A DNA stretch of 64,000 nt from NCBI GenBank assembly GCA_905479475.1, contig CAJQMT010000021.1:1-64000 (forward strand). The letters are read 5' to 3'. Each line of letters begins with the position of its first letter. Position 1 is the stretch's first letter. Shown one piece after another: positions 47,156-56,244 of the stretch. A program made the position numbers and the translations under genes. Source of the DNA: an uncultured Flavobacteriaceae bacterium (GTDB taxonomy: Bacteria; Bacteroidota; Bacteroidia; Flavobacteriales; Flavobacteriaceae). The notes below the pieces were generated by a model. It was given only the letters and a program-made list of their open reading frames with translations, had not been told where the DNA came from and made no database searches.

Positions 47156-48229
47156 CTACAAGCAGCATTCCATCGTTTTTGTCTTTGAAACTGTTTCTTC
47201 CCACTCTTTCTGTGCAACACTCTTTGCCGTAATACCTCCGCCAACATACAAATTCAATTCCTGTTTGTTTTGAACCTCGAGACAACGAAGATTGACATAT
47301 AGATTAGAGGTTTTCGTTAAGTTCATTTCACCTAAAAAACCCGTGTAAAATTTACGGTCAAAGCTTTCATTTTGAACGATGAATTCAAAAGATTTTTCGG
47401 TTGGAAATCCACAAACTGCAGGAGTTGGATGTAGTATCCCTACAATTTCTTTCAGACCAAAATCTTGTTTCAAACGTCCCGAAATAGTTGTTTTTAAGTG
47501 CAACAAATCTCCTGCTTTCACCGTTTCTACATCAGAAAAATCCAAGATCTCACAAACTGGGTTGAGTTTAGACAACATATAGTCGGTCACCATTTGTTGT
47601 TCTTCTTTTTCTTTTTCTCCCCAATCCACGTCTTTATTTTTCACAAAACGCTGCGTACCTGCCAAGGACATGGTACGAAATGTTTTTTCGGTATAAGAGA
47701 CCAAGGTTTCAGGAGTTGCACCCATCCACATTCCTACTTTTGGATGATACCACACATAGACAAAAGCTGTCTTATACATGGCCAATAGGTTATCAAACAC
47801 TTTTTCAAATGCCACTTCCTTTTCTATTCTTTTCATTCGCGCCATTACAATTTTTGAAACCTCCTGTTCTTTCAAATAAGAAATTGTTTTTGACACCAAT
47901 TCGATATGTTGCTTTTTAGACGCTAAATTTTCTGGAAAAAGATTTGAATCTTTCTGTTCAACTTGTGATTTAAATTCTGAGTGCAAGATCTCGTCTGGAA
48001 CTGTCAAATAGGCCTTTCCTTTTTGAAAAGGAGCAAAAACAAATCCTTTTTCGGTGTAGTCTTGCGCACGGTGAAGTACGGAGTTTTTTTGAAAAATCGC
48101 AGTGGCTAATTTTTCATGTGGTTTTCTGTACGCTACAAAAGGTTGTTTTGCATAAAACGCTTTAACAAGGTGTTCTAAAAAAAGTTGTGTTGCAATCAAT
48201 CGGTCACTATTTGGTCTTTGGCAATACAA
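47156..48229 (-). CDS. menF: isochorismate synthase
   Basis: About 357 residues; the frame opens with TTG at 48229, overlapping the menI stop by 23 bases, and a later start is possible. Chorismate-binding enzyme that converts chorismate to isochorismate, the first step of menaquinone synthesis. Active-site stretches SKIVMARMKRIE, MGATPETLV, LAGTQRFVK, HPTPAVCGFPTE and FYTGFLGEM are present. Order in the cluster is menI, menF, menD. Confidence 0.92.
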   Translation of the reverse strand: MYCQRPNSDRLIATQLFLEHLVKAFYAKQPFVAYRKPHEKLATAIFQKNSVLHRAQDYTEKGFVFAPFQKGKAYLTVPDEILHSEFKSQVEQKDSNLFPENLASKKQHIELVSKTISYLKEQEVSKIVMARMKRIEKEVAFEKVFDNLLAMYKTAFVYVWYHPKVGMWMGATPETLVSYTEKTFRTMSLAGTQRFVKNKDVDWGEKEKEEQQMVTDYMLSKLNPVCEILDFSDVETVKAGDLLHLKTTISGRLKQDFGLKEIVGILHPTPAVCGFPTEKSFEFIVQNESFDRKFYTGFLGEMNLTKTSNLYVNLRCLEVQNKQELNLYVGGGITAKSVAQKEWEETVSKTKTMECCL

Positions 48230-48626
48230 TATTCGTCAACTTACAAAAAGAAATCAATTGATCCTTTTCATCTTTGATTTCTATTTTCCAGAGATGGGTT
48301 GTTTTTCCTTTGTGCAAAATTGTGGCGACAGCCGTAACTTCTCCTTCTCTTTTACTCTTGAGATGATTGGCTGTAATTTCTATTCCCTTGACAATATAAT
48401 TTTCGTTGTCTATAAACATGTGAGAAGCAGCACTTCCTACACTTTCTGCCAAAGCAACAGATGCTCCTCCATGCAAAAGTCCCATGGGTTGATGTACTTG
48501 AGGAACTACTTTCATTTTTGCTTCTAAAAAATCAGATCCAATGTCTGTATACACAATTCCAAGCGTTTCCATCAAGGTGTTTTTTGCAACGGCATTCACT
48601 GCGCGAAGTTTCTCTGCTTTTGTCAT
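48207..48626 (-). CDS. menI: hotdog-fold thioesterase, probable DHNA-CoA thioesterase
   Basis: 139 residues. PaaI/YdiI-type thioesterase. The segments ETLGIVYTDIGSDFLEAKM, HQPMGLLHGGASVALAESVGS and the glutamate in ALAES match E. coli YdiI (MenI), which releases 1,4-dihydroxy-2-naphthoate from its CoA ester. Position at the head of menF-menD strongly supports that role. I assign menI on motif wording plus context; a general acyl-CoA thioesterase is the alternative. Confidence 0.82.
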   Translation of the reverse strand: MTKAEKLRAVNAVAKNTLMETLGIVYTDIGSDFLEAKMKVVPQVHQPMGLLHGGASVALAESVGSAASHMFIDNENYIVKGIEITANHLKSKREGEVTAVATILHKGKTTHLWKIEIKDEKDQLISFCKLTNIVLPKTK

Positions 48627-48706
48627 CTTTTTGTATTTCGAGTATAAAAATAGGTATTTATTGGCTACTAAAGTTTATTTTTGTGACGAATAATTTACAT
48701 ACAAAC

Positions 48707-49225
48707 ATGGTTTTTAAAATTCGAGTCGTTTTAGACGTAAAAGAAGATATCATCAGAACAATTGCCATTGACGGAGAAAAAACATTGGAAGAATTGCACA
48801 AAACAATTGCCGCTGTTTTTGGCTTCAACGGACAGCAATTGGCTTCTTTTTACAGAACGGATGACGACTGGAATCAAGGAGAGGAAATCCCTCTGCTTTC
48901 TATGGATGAGAGCCCTAATGCGCTGTGTATGGCAAATAGTATGATTGCACAGAATATTGAAGACAGGGGTGAAAAATTAATTTACGTCTATGATTTTCTT
49001 GAAATGTGGACTTTCTTTGTAGAGTTGATCGAAGTTTCTGAAGAGCAAGTTGCAGAATTGCCCAAATTGATACTCTCCATCGGTGAGGTTCCTGAAACCG
49101 CTCCTAACAAAGAATTCAAAGCAGAATCTTCAAAAGAGGACCCTTATGGTTTAGACGAATTTGGAGATGCTGATGGGTTTGAAGAATTTGAAAACTTAGA
49201 CGACCTAGATTTTGACAGTTATTAA
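48707..49225 (+). CDS. pRiA4b ORF-3-like protein (PF07929) with acidic tail
   Basis: 172 residues from the ATG at 48707; the open frame runs 246 bases further upstream through menI antisense sequence and is not coding there. The body (FKIRVVLDVKEDIIRTIAIDGEKTLEELHKTI, YRTDDDWNQGEEIPL, IYVYDFLEMWTFFVEL) fits the plasmid pRiA4b ORF-3 family, sometimes named IS1096 TnpR-like. It has no recombinase features and is not a mobile element here. About 35 residues at the end are very acidic (Asp/Glu/Phe). Function unknown. Its stop overlaps the stop of the convergent gene. Confidence 0.75.
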   Translation: MVFKIRVVLDVKEDIIRTIAIDGEKTLEELHKTIAAVFGFNGQQLASFYRTDDDWNQGEEIPLLSMDESPNALCMANSMIAQNIEDRGEKLIYVYDFLEMWTFFVELIEVSEEQVAELPKLILSIGEVPETAPNKEFKAESSKEDPYGLDEFGDADGFEEFENLDDLDFDSY

Positions 49226-50283
49226 TGTATGACATAATGATTGACATTTTCGTAATTTCGAACAACGAAATCAAAACCCACTCTTAAAATACTTCCCATA
49301 CAATCACATTTTTTGAATTTTGCATCTTTGGTATATTCATAGAGTTGCCTTTTCAACATTTCTATCTTTTCTTCGGAAGAGATTTGATCCTGAGACATAC
49401 AATCGAGCAAATATTGAATTCGATCGTAAATACGAATGATTCGTTTGGAAATGGCCGAGCGTTCTTCTATTTTGTATTGCTCAATCGACTCCTCTCTCAA
49501 ATTGGCATGCACCATATCAACAAACTTGTTGTTTTCTAACAAAAACTGCGGCATGTAGACTTTCAACCTTCCTTCATACGACTGTTGGTCGAAATCAATG
49601 GCACGTATGCGATACTGCACTTGGTCAAAATCGTGGGTCGGTACAATCACATAATTGTAAGATCGCATATCTCCTAACAAACGAATGATACTTCGTTCGT
49701 TAAATTTTACAAATTCTTTTGACAGTTGCTTCTGATCTCTTGAAGAGAAATGTTCGTATCCATCTCTGATAAAAACATCACCAGGAATACCTTGGATATG
49801 ACTTTCTACTAAGGTGTTTTCATACACTAAAAAGTTGATTCGATCTGGAGAGAGTAAATGCTCTAATTCCAAGCCATATACACGAGATGCATCTGCTATT
49901 TTGATATACATATACATGTAATTGTCATTCAACACATTTCGTACTTTTATTCGAAAAGGTTTGGAATTTCCAAACGTACAGTAATCAATTTCATCGATAT
50001 TCAAATACGGCAACGAATTGTCACTTCCATCGGCATGCAAAATTGTGTAAATTTTCTTCAAACTCCTATCAATTTCACTACGCTCATGGTCTGGATAATA
50101 AACTCGTAACCACAGCGTATCCACTCCTGATTTGTCATGTACTTCCACCGCTCCTGAATACCGCAACAAATCTTCGTAAAAAATTGGCATTTTTACGTTT
50201 CTGCTGTATTTCGTGAGATATTTACTGAATTTCGCACTAATAAGATAGCTCGGCTTCTTTTTTGAAATCAACTTGTCCGCCAT
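49222..50283 (-). CDS. conserved protein of unknown function
   Basis: 353 residues, soluble, no signal. I do not recognise the family. Notable stretches are YVIVPTHDFDQVQYRIRAIDFDQQSYEGR near residue 215-245, which resembles the metal-binding DFD/DFG region of kinase-like folds, and a C-terminal helical part with a CDC pair. A GDVFIRDGYEHFSSRDQKQLSKEFVKFNERSIIRLLGD block precedes it. A kinase-like fold is only a suggestion. The gene stands alone on the minus strand. Confidence 0.7.
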   Translation of the reverse strand: MADKLISKKKPSYLISAKFSKYLTKYSRNVKMPIFYEDLLRYSGAVEVHDKSGVDTLWLRVYYPDHERSEIDRSLKKIYTILHADGSDNSLPYLNIDEIDYCTFGNSKPFRIKVRNVLNDNYMYMYIKIADASRVYGLELEHLLSPDRINFLVYENTLVESHIQGIPGDVFIRDGYEHFSSRDQKQLSKEFVKFNERSIIRLLGDMRSYNYVIVPTHDFDQVQYRIRAIDFDQQSYEGRLKVYMPQFLLENNKFVDMVHANLREESIEQYKIEERSAISKRIIRIYDRIQYLLDCMSQDQISSEEKIEMLKRQLYEYTKDAKFKKCDCMGSILRVGFDFVVRNYENVNHYVIH

Positions 50284-50450
50284 AAAATGAAGTTCTTTAA
50301 CTGTTAATCACTCAAATTTACTACAAAAACATGAGTTAACTTTTCTCTACACAAAAAATACATCCTCAAAAAAGTAGTTTCAAACTTTTCTAGCAGTCTT
50401 TACAAATAAAAAGAGATTTCTTAAAGAAACATTCATTAAACGATGCCTGC

Positions 50451-51686
50451 TCAATACCAACGTTTCTTTTTCTTTTTGGAAGCCTCTGATTTTCTTCCCT
50501 TTTTATACTTGCTTCCTTTCTTTTTATGCACTTGCGGTTTGGCTTTCGGGTCCAAAGGATACGGATGTTCCTCTTCCACCGTAATATGTGTATTGATTAA
50601 TTTTTGGATCTCGAGCACATAACTTTTTTCATCGGCTCCACAAAAAGAATAGGAGGTTCCTATATCCCCTGCTCTTCCGGTTCTTCCAATACGATGCACA
50701 TAGGTTTCTGGGATGTTTGGCAAATCAAAATTTACCACCGAATCCAAATACTTAATGTCAATTCCTCGCGCAGCCACATCGGTGGCAATTAAAATATTGA
50801 CTTCCTTTTGTTTGAAACGAGTCATTGCCAATTGACGATCTGCTTGGGTTTTGTCTCCGTGAATGCTATCCACGAGGTAGCCATTTTTAAGCAAGGTTTT
50901 TTCCAATTTATCCACCCCAAATTTTGTTCTTCTAAAAATAAGAATGTTTCCTTTGATGGTGTTTCGCAACAGGTGCAAACACAATTCTATTTTTTTTGGT
51001 TTGGGCACGTAAAACAATACCTGGCTTACATTTTTTGCTACGGAGGATGTCGGAGAAACTTCTACCAAAGCAGGATCGTTTAAAATAGATGCTGCCAAAT
51101 CTTTTACTTTGTGTGGTAAGGTCGCAGAAAACAGTAGGTTTTGTTTACTTGGAGGACAAAGACGTTCGATTTTTTTTACATCATCAATGAACCCCATATC
51201 GAGCATCAAATCTGCTTCGTCCAAAACAAAGGTTTCCACAAAGTCCAAGTTTACCTCATCTTGTTTGTGCAAATCCAACAAACGTCCTGGGGTCGCTATC
51301 AAAATATCCACTCCTTTTCGCAAAAAATCTTTCTGAGGTTCAATGGAAGTTCCACCATAAACTACCGTGGTTCGTAAATTGGAGTATATCGAATAGGCTT
51401 GAAAATTTTGGGCTATTTGAAGTGCCAATTCACGTGTAGGACTGAGAACCAAAGCTCTTGTCTTTTTCCCTTTTTTAGGAGCGTCTTGCTTGTCAAAAAG
51501 CAATTGCAATATCGGCAATGCAAAAGCGGCAGTTTTTCCCGTACCCGTTTGTGCAGAAACCATGACATCTTCCTTGTCTAAAATCCTAGGAATCGTCTTT
51601 TCTTGCACCAACGTCGGCATGTCGTAACCTTTCTCGGCAATGGCTCTTAAAAGAGGCCTGTTTAATTGTAATTCTTTGAAATTCAT
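50451..51686 (-). CDS. DEAD-box RNA helicase (RhlE-like)
   Basis: 411 residues. Q motif MPTLVQEKTIP, Walker A AQTGTGKTAAF, PTRELA, TPGRLLD, VLDEADLMLDMGF, SATLP, then ATDVAARGIDI and HRIGRTGRAG. A very basic Lys/Arg tail (about 385-411) likely binds RNA. Such helicases remodel RNA in ribosome assembly, decay or cold response. The ATG overlaps the end of the small acidic gene upstream by 4 bases, so the two are coupled. Confidence 0.92.
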   Translation of the reverse strand: MNFKELQLNRPLLRAIAEKGYDMPTLVQEKTIPRILDKEDVMVSAQTGTGKTAAFALPILQLLFDKQDAPKKGKKTRALVLSPTRELALQIAQNFQAYSIYSNLRTTVVYGGTSIEPQKDFLRKGVDILIATPGRLLDLHKQDEVNLDFVETFVLDEADLMLDMGFIDDVKKIERLCPPSKQNLLFSATLPHKVKDLAASILNDPALVEVSPTSSVAKNVSQVLFYVPKPKKIELCLHLLRNTIKGNILIFRRTKFGVDKLEKTLLKNGYLVDSIHGDKTQADRQLAMTRFKQKEVNILIATDVAARGIDIKYLDSVVNFDLPNIPETYVHRIGRTGRAGDIGTSYSFCGADEKSYVLEIQKLINTHITVEEEHPYPLDPKAKPQVHKKKGSKYKKGRKSEASKKKKKRWY

Positions 51687-51916
51687 TCTTCTTCGTAAGC
51701 TTTCATTTCTTCGTCGTAAAAAGCAGAGGCTTCTTCAATATATTGCGCAACAAGCAATGATAGTTCTTCCTCATCACTACCAATCAGGTCGTCCCACATT
51801 TCAATTTCATCGTCCTTTAGATTGATGACAAACCTCGGGAATTCGGTATGAATCACGAAAATATCGTCTTTGTCTGCTTTCGTATTATCGCCTAATAAAA
51901 ATTTAGGTAGTTCCAT
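51683..51916 (-). CDS. small acidic protein coupled to the helicase
   Basis: 77 residues with many Asp and Glu, starting MELPKFLLGDNTKADKDDIFVIHTEFPRF and ending in a Glu-rich helix. It overlaps the helicase start by 4 bases. The pairing of a strongly acidic small protein with a helicase carrying a basic tail could mean direct contact, but that is inference. No family recognised. Confidence 0.72.
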   Translation of the reverse strand: MELPKFLLGDNTKADKDDIFVIHTEFPRFVINLKDDEIEMWDDLIGSDEEELSLLVAQYIEEASAFYDEEMKAYEEE

Positions 51917-51948
51917 TTTTAATATTTTTTTAATGCGCTGGTTTTACT

Positions 51949-53301
51949 CTATTCATGATTTTTTTCAATCAAATTGTTGGAGAGTTTTTGAAAGCGAAGA
52001 TACAACATAATTGCCGATACCGTTAACCCTACCAAAAGCCCAATCCATATTCCGATAGCTCCCAAATTGGTTTCAAGTCCCAAGTAATAACATACGGGGA
52101 AACCGATCAACCAATAGGCAATAAAGGTGATTCCCATCGGTTTTTTAACGTCCTGCATACCTCTCAAAGCTCCTATCAAAACCACTTGTGCTCCGTCAGA
52201 AATCTGAAATAGCCCCCCAATAACCAACAAAGAAGCTGCCATTTGAATTACTTCTAAATCATTGATATAAGCATAAGGAAGGATGTCTTTGAACAAAATA
52301 AATCCTGCTGCGAAAAAAATATCGATGAGTGTCATTAAGAGAAATACCGAAAATCCAATACGCTTCAATTCTTTAAAGTTTTTCAAACCTTTCTGATTCC
52401 CCACTCGTATGGTTGCTGTCACGCCGAGCCCTACAGCGATCATGAAGGTCATGGTTGCCAGATTCAACGCAATTTGATTCGCTGCTTGTGCAAGAGTTCC
52501 AAGGGCACCACTCAACAAAATAGCAGTTCCAAAAATACCTATTTCGAAAAAAAGTTGCATCGCACTTGGGTAGCCCAAAAAATACACTTTCTTAACAATT
52601 TCTTTTTTGATGCTTGAAAATCGAATTCTTGACACAAAAGCTGAAAATACTGGCTTGTTGTGCACCGTATATATAATAAACCCGAGCATGGCCAATCTTG
52701 AAATAAAGGTTCCTATTCCTGCACCCACCAATTCCAATCGAGGAAAACCAAACTTTCCATAAATCAGCACATAATTCAAAGCCACATTGATCAAATTGGC
52801 GATAATAGCGGCTCGCATGGCATACTTTGTCTGCGACATTCCGTCGGCAAATTGCTTGTAGGCTTGAAACACCAACAAGGGCACCATGGAAAAAGCAATG
52901 ATATCAAAATAAGGTAGTGCGTACACCAATACTTCAGTGGGTTGGCTCAAATGCGACATCAAAGGTTTCAACAAAAATAAAATGGCACACAGCAAAAAAC
53001 CCAACACCAATGACATCAAAATTCCATGTTGAAAATAAGCATTTCCATTCTGCGCATTTTTTTCACCGTCCGCTTCTGCTACCAAAGGTGTAATGGCCAA
53101 GGTAAAACCAATCCCAATACTAAAGGCTATAAAGGCAACACTGTTTGCCAAAGAGACGGCTGCCAAGGGAGCCGCTCCCAATTCCCCCACCATAATATTA
53201 TCTGCAAAACCAACCAGCACGTGTCCTAACTGTCCCAGCATTACTGGATACGCCAACTGCATGTTTTTTTTAAATTCGGATGTGTATTGTTGAAAATTCA
53301 A
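51949..53301 (-). CDS. MATE-family multidrug efflux transporter (NorM-like)
   Basis: 450 residues, about 12 membrane helices. The frame starts at TTG 53301 (NFQQYTSEFKKNMQLAYPVMLGQLGHVL); this wording fits the family, while the first ATG at 53262 would lose the amphipathic lead. MATE signatures MVGELGAAPLAAVSLANS and VTATIRVGNQKG (second half) are present. It exports cationic compounds or drugs using Na+ or H+. Minus strand between bshC and the small acidic gene. Confidence 0.9.
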   Translation of the reverse strand: MNFQQYTSEFKKNMQLAYPVMLGQLGHVLVGFADNIMVGELGAAPLAAVSLANSVAFIAFSIGIGFTLAITPLVAEADGEKNAQNGNAYFQHGILMSLVLGFLLCAILFLLKPLMSHLSQPTEVLVYALPYFDIIAFSMVPLLVFQAYKQFADGMSQTKYAMRAAIIANLINVALNYVLIYGKFGFPRLELVGAGIGTFISRLAMLGFIIYTVHNKPVFSAFVSRIRFSSIKKEIVKKVYFLGYPSAMQLFFEIGIFGTAILLSGALGTLAQAANQIALNLATMTFMIAVGLGVTATIRVGNQKGLKNFKELKRIGFSVFLLMTLIDIFFAAGFILFKDILPYAYINDLEVIQMAASLLVIGGLFQISDGAQVVLIGALRGMQDVKKPMGITFIAYWLIGFPVCYYLGLETNLGAIGIWIGLLVGLTVSAIMLYLRFQKLSNNLIEKNHE

Positions 53302-53384
53302 GGGGCTTTTTCTATTCTGAAATGAGCTGCAAAGTTAGGGTATTTCTGACCGATAGAAGCAGTTTCTTACAAACAAGTACGAAG

Positions 53385-54983
53385 TTATTCTTCCAAAGTA
53401 AAAACCGTAAATTTTTGCTCCATTGGAGACAGAATTTTGAAAAGCGTAGGTATCAACTCTTCTCCATAATTCAGGTAAAACTCAGAAAAATTCAAATTTC
53501 TTTCTTGCAAGCCGTTTCGTGGAAACAAACTTTCTTTTAGCAATTTTATTCTTTGAACCTGTTCTTGGTGCTTTTTCTTTTCGGCTTTCAGTAGTTTTTT
53601 TTCCAAATTTCGAAGGCCTTTCAATTGCTTTTTTTCCTGAGCATTCAAAGCACCTTGAAAAGATTTGTCTGTTTGAACCACGATCTTTTTCAATTCTGAA
53701 AACTGTGCTTTTAAATTATTTTTCTGAACCGAAAAATCTAAAGAAAGTGCCGACAATTCTTTAATTTTTTGAGCAACGAGGCTTTCTTCTTCTAAAAACA
53801 ATTCTCTCTTTGAAATGTTTAATTTTTGCAATTTTTGTTCCTGCTTTTTAGAAATCAACAAGACAGAATTACGTAGTAATACTATAGGAAATGGAATGTT
53901 GGATTCTTGAAACATTTGCTTTAGCTGCAACCAATACGCCAACTCTCCCCCTCCTCCGACATAACAGAGGTTTGGCAAAATCACTTCTTGATATAGCGGA
54001 CGCAAAACAACATTGGGACTAAAATTCTCTGGGTGTTTCTCCAGTTCTTTTAAAAGTGCGGCTTGGGTAAATTGTTTCTCTGTATTCAAAACACGGTAAT
54101 TTCCATTTTCCAAGACAATTCTTTCACGCAGCTCATTTTGAATATAAAACAAGTTGATCTCACGTGGATGGACTTGCAAGCGATAGTTTTCTTCTAAAAA
54201 CTGATTCGTTTGTTCCATGCTCTTTTTTACATATTGTGCAGACAATTCTTTCGCAACAAACGGTGCAAATTGTTGCTTCAAATTTTTATCATCTCCATCT
54301 ACTATCAGCAAACCGCAAGTTCCGAAAAGTTCATTGACCAAATAGCGGGTAGCATCTGCCAACGTGGGTTGCTCCACATAAGCTTTGTAGAATAGGTTTT
54401 TGAGATCCTTTGCCTGTTGACTGTCTCCTATTTCTTTTGAAAAAACTTCCCATACAGCATCTATATTTCTTGTAGACTTTCTGCCCACAGGGCCTTTGCT
54501 CTCCACATCCCAACGAATTTTTTTGTTGTGTACAAAAAAGTGATTGATTTCCTCAAAGTCATGATCTTCCGTAGCCATCCAATAAACCGGCACAAAATTT
54601 TGATGGGGAAATGTTTTCTCGAGCTCCTTCGCCAAATTAACAGTGGTTACAATTTTATATAAAAAATATAGAGGACCTGTCATGATATTTAGCTGATGAC
54701 CCGTCGTAATCGTAAAAGTGTTTTTTTCGGAGAGTCGCGTGGTGTTCTCTTCTAACTTTTTGGAAATATCAAACCCTTCATATTGCACTTTTACAGCTTT
54801 TTGCAAGGTCTTTCTCGCCGTTTCTGAAAAACTTTTCTCCTTACTCTTTCGTTGCTGTTCGAAGCCTCTTGTATCGGGGAAATTTTCATACAGTTCCGCA
54901 AGTGCAGGTTTCTTTTCAAGATAATCCGCTATCAACTTTGTAAAAAATCCGGTTTCGGAAAAAGGGATCTGTTCTGTGTGCAT
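53385..54983 (-). CDS. bshC: bacillithiol biosynthesis cysteine-adding enzyme BshC
   Basis: 532 residues, normal length. BshC adds cysteine to glucosaminyl-malate in the last step of bacillithiol synthesis. TITTGHQLNIMTGPLYFLYKI, FVPVYWMATEDHDFEEINH and LCYVGGGGELAYWLQLK are the typical blocks, followed by a long coiled-coil stretch at about 385-480. bshA and bshB are not in the window. Confidence 0.92.
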   Translation of the reverse strand: MHTEQIPFSETGFFTKLIADYLEKKPALAELYENFPDTRGFEQQRKSKEKSFSETARKTLQKAVKVQYEGFDISKKLEENTTRLSEKNTFTITTGHQLNIMTGPLYFLYKIVTTVNLAKELEKTFPHQNFVPVYWMATEDHDFEEINHFFVHNKKIRWDVESKGPVGRKSTRNIDAVWEVFSKEIGDSQQAKDLKNLFYKAYVEQPTLADATRYLVNELFGTCGLLIVDGDDKNLKQQFAPFVAKELSAQYVKKSMEQTNQFLEENYRLQVHPREINLFYIQNELRERIVLENGNYRVLNTEKQFTQAALLKELEKHPENFSPNVVLRPLYQEVILPNLCYVGGGGELAYWLQLKQMFQESNIPFPIVLLRNSVLLISKKQEQKLQKLNISKRELFLEEESLVAQKIKELSALSLDFSVQKNNLKAQFSELKKIVVQTDKSFQGALNAQEKKQLKGLRNLEKKLLKAEKKKHQEQVQRIKLLKESLFPRNGLQERNLNFSEFYLNYGEELIPTLFKILSPMEQKFTVFTLEE

Positions 54984-55142
54984 CTACTCTATTTTCTTAG
55001 ATTTGATATGTGTTCTCTAAAACCTCACATTCAAAGTGCTAAAATACTTTAATTTGTTGAGTTGACAGCATTCCTCTTTTGTTGTCCATTTAATTTTATG
55101 TTAAAGTAAATGAGATTCTTTTTTTTCGAATTGTTTTCAAAG

Positions 55143-55150
55143 TATCTTTG
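55143..55150 (+). promoter_or_regulatory. -7 promoter element (TATCTTTG)
   Basis: TAnnTTTG match 19 bases before the ATG at 55170 of the TlpA-like gene. It lies inside the longer open frame, which supports the later start. Confidence 0.5.
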
Positions 55151-55169
55151 TACTTATAAAAATGTTCTC

Positions 55170-56192
55170 ATGAAAAAATCTCTTTTCTTACTTGTTTCGT
55201 CAATACTAATAGCCTGTAGTCCTGCTGCTAAAGACCATGCTGTTTTGCAGGGAAGTGTTCAAAAGGCAACGTCTAAAACAATCACTATTCAAAACAGCGT
55301 TTATAAAAAAGAAATCAAAATAAATGAAGACGGTACTTTTCAAGACACTTTGCAACTTGTTCCGACCGTAGAAAACTACATTCAAAATTTTTACACCCTT
55401 TCCACTGAAAATGGTCGCATGTTTGTATATCTTAAAAATGGGTACGACCTCAACATTGCAATAGACGAAAGCAATTTTGAGGAAAATCTAGCAATTACAG
55501 GAAAAGGTGCTGAAAATTCAAATTATATTTTAGACAGAATTCAGACCTCCGCAATACTAGAATCTATCGAACCTTTTTTTAAGTCAGAAAAAGAAATTTT
55601 TATCGCAAAAGTAACCGAAATAAAAGAGACCTTTGATGCCCTTGTTTACCAACACAAAAACATCGACGAAGCCCTTCAAAAAGGAGAGTTGCAAAGCAAC
55701 AACGAATTGTACGAAGGTTTGATGATGGCATACGAACAACAAAATCGTATTGCAGTCAACACCAAAAAAGGCGCACCTTCACCTACCTTTGTCAACTACG
55801 AAAATTACAAAGGAGGAACGACTTCTCTAGACGATTTGAAAGGAAAATATGTGTATATCGATGTCTGGGCAACCTGGTGTGGTCCGTGCCGTCAACAAAT
55901 TCCTTTCTTAAATGAATTGGAAGAAAAATACCACGGAAAAAATATTGAATTTGTAAGTATCTCTACCGACAGTCCTGCGCAACACGAGACTTGGAAAAAA
56001 ATGATTGCAGAAAAAAATATGGGAGGCATTCAATTATTTGCTGGAAAAGAGCAAAGTTTTGTGCGCGCTTATGAAATTTCGGGAATTCCACGTTTTATTT
56101 TAATTGACCCCGCTGGAAATATTCTAGATGCCAATGCACCACGACCTTCTGACCAAAGTTTGATTGCTTTGTTAGATACCTTGAAACTGTAA
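55170..56192 (+). CDS. TlpA-like thiol-disulfide oxidoreductase lipoprotein
   Basis: 340 residues from ATG 55170, which opens a lipoprotein signal (lipobox LIAC, Cys16); the in-frame ATG at 55110 precedes the promoter element. A DUF4369-like beta domain (about 22-110) and a helical linker lead to a C-terminal thioredoxin domain with the redox site WCGPC at 236-240 and cis-Pro in GIPRFIL. It acts in the periplasm on protein thiols, possibly in cytochrome c maturation. It stands alone between divergent bshC and convergent LolE-like gene. Confidence 0.88.
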   Translation: MKKSLFLLVSSILIACSPAAKDHAVLQGSVQKATSKTITIQNSVYKKEIKINEDGTFQDTLQLVPTVENYIQNFYTLSTENGRMFVYLKNGYDLNIAIDESNFEENLAITGKGAENSNYILDRIQTSAILESIEPFFKSEKEIFIAKVTEIKETFDALVYQHKNIDEALQKGELQSNNELYEGLMMAYEQQNRIAVNTKKGAPSPTFVNYENYKGGTTSLDDLKGKYVYIDVWATWCGPCRQQIPFLNELEEKYHGKNIEFVSISTDSPAQHETWKKMIAEKNMGGIQLFAGKEQSFVRAYEISGIPRFILIDPAGNILDANAPRPSDQSLIALLDTLKL

Positions 56193-56244
56193 ATTCTAAC
56201 TCGGCTCGAAAGGGTAGTTTTCCTTTTGAATTTATTTTTACCAG

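Noticed and set aside
48461-48706. 82-codon extension of the pRiA4b ORF-3-like gene
   Set aside because: It runs antisense through menI and reads as low-quality sequence; the family start fits ATG 48707.
48707-49225. Possible transposon resolvase (IS1096 TnpR-like name)
   Set aside because: No recombinase motifs and no terminal repeats; the name is historical.
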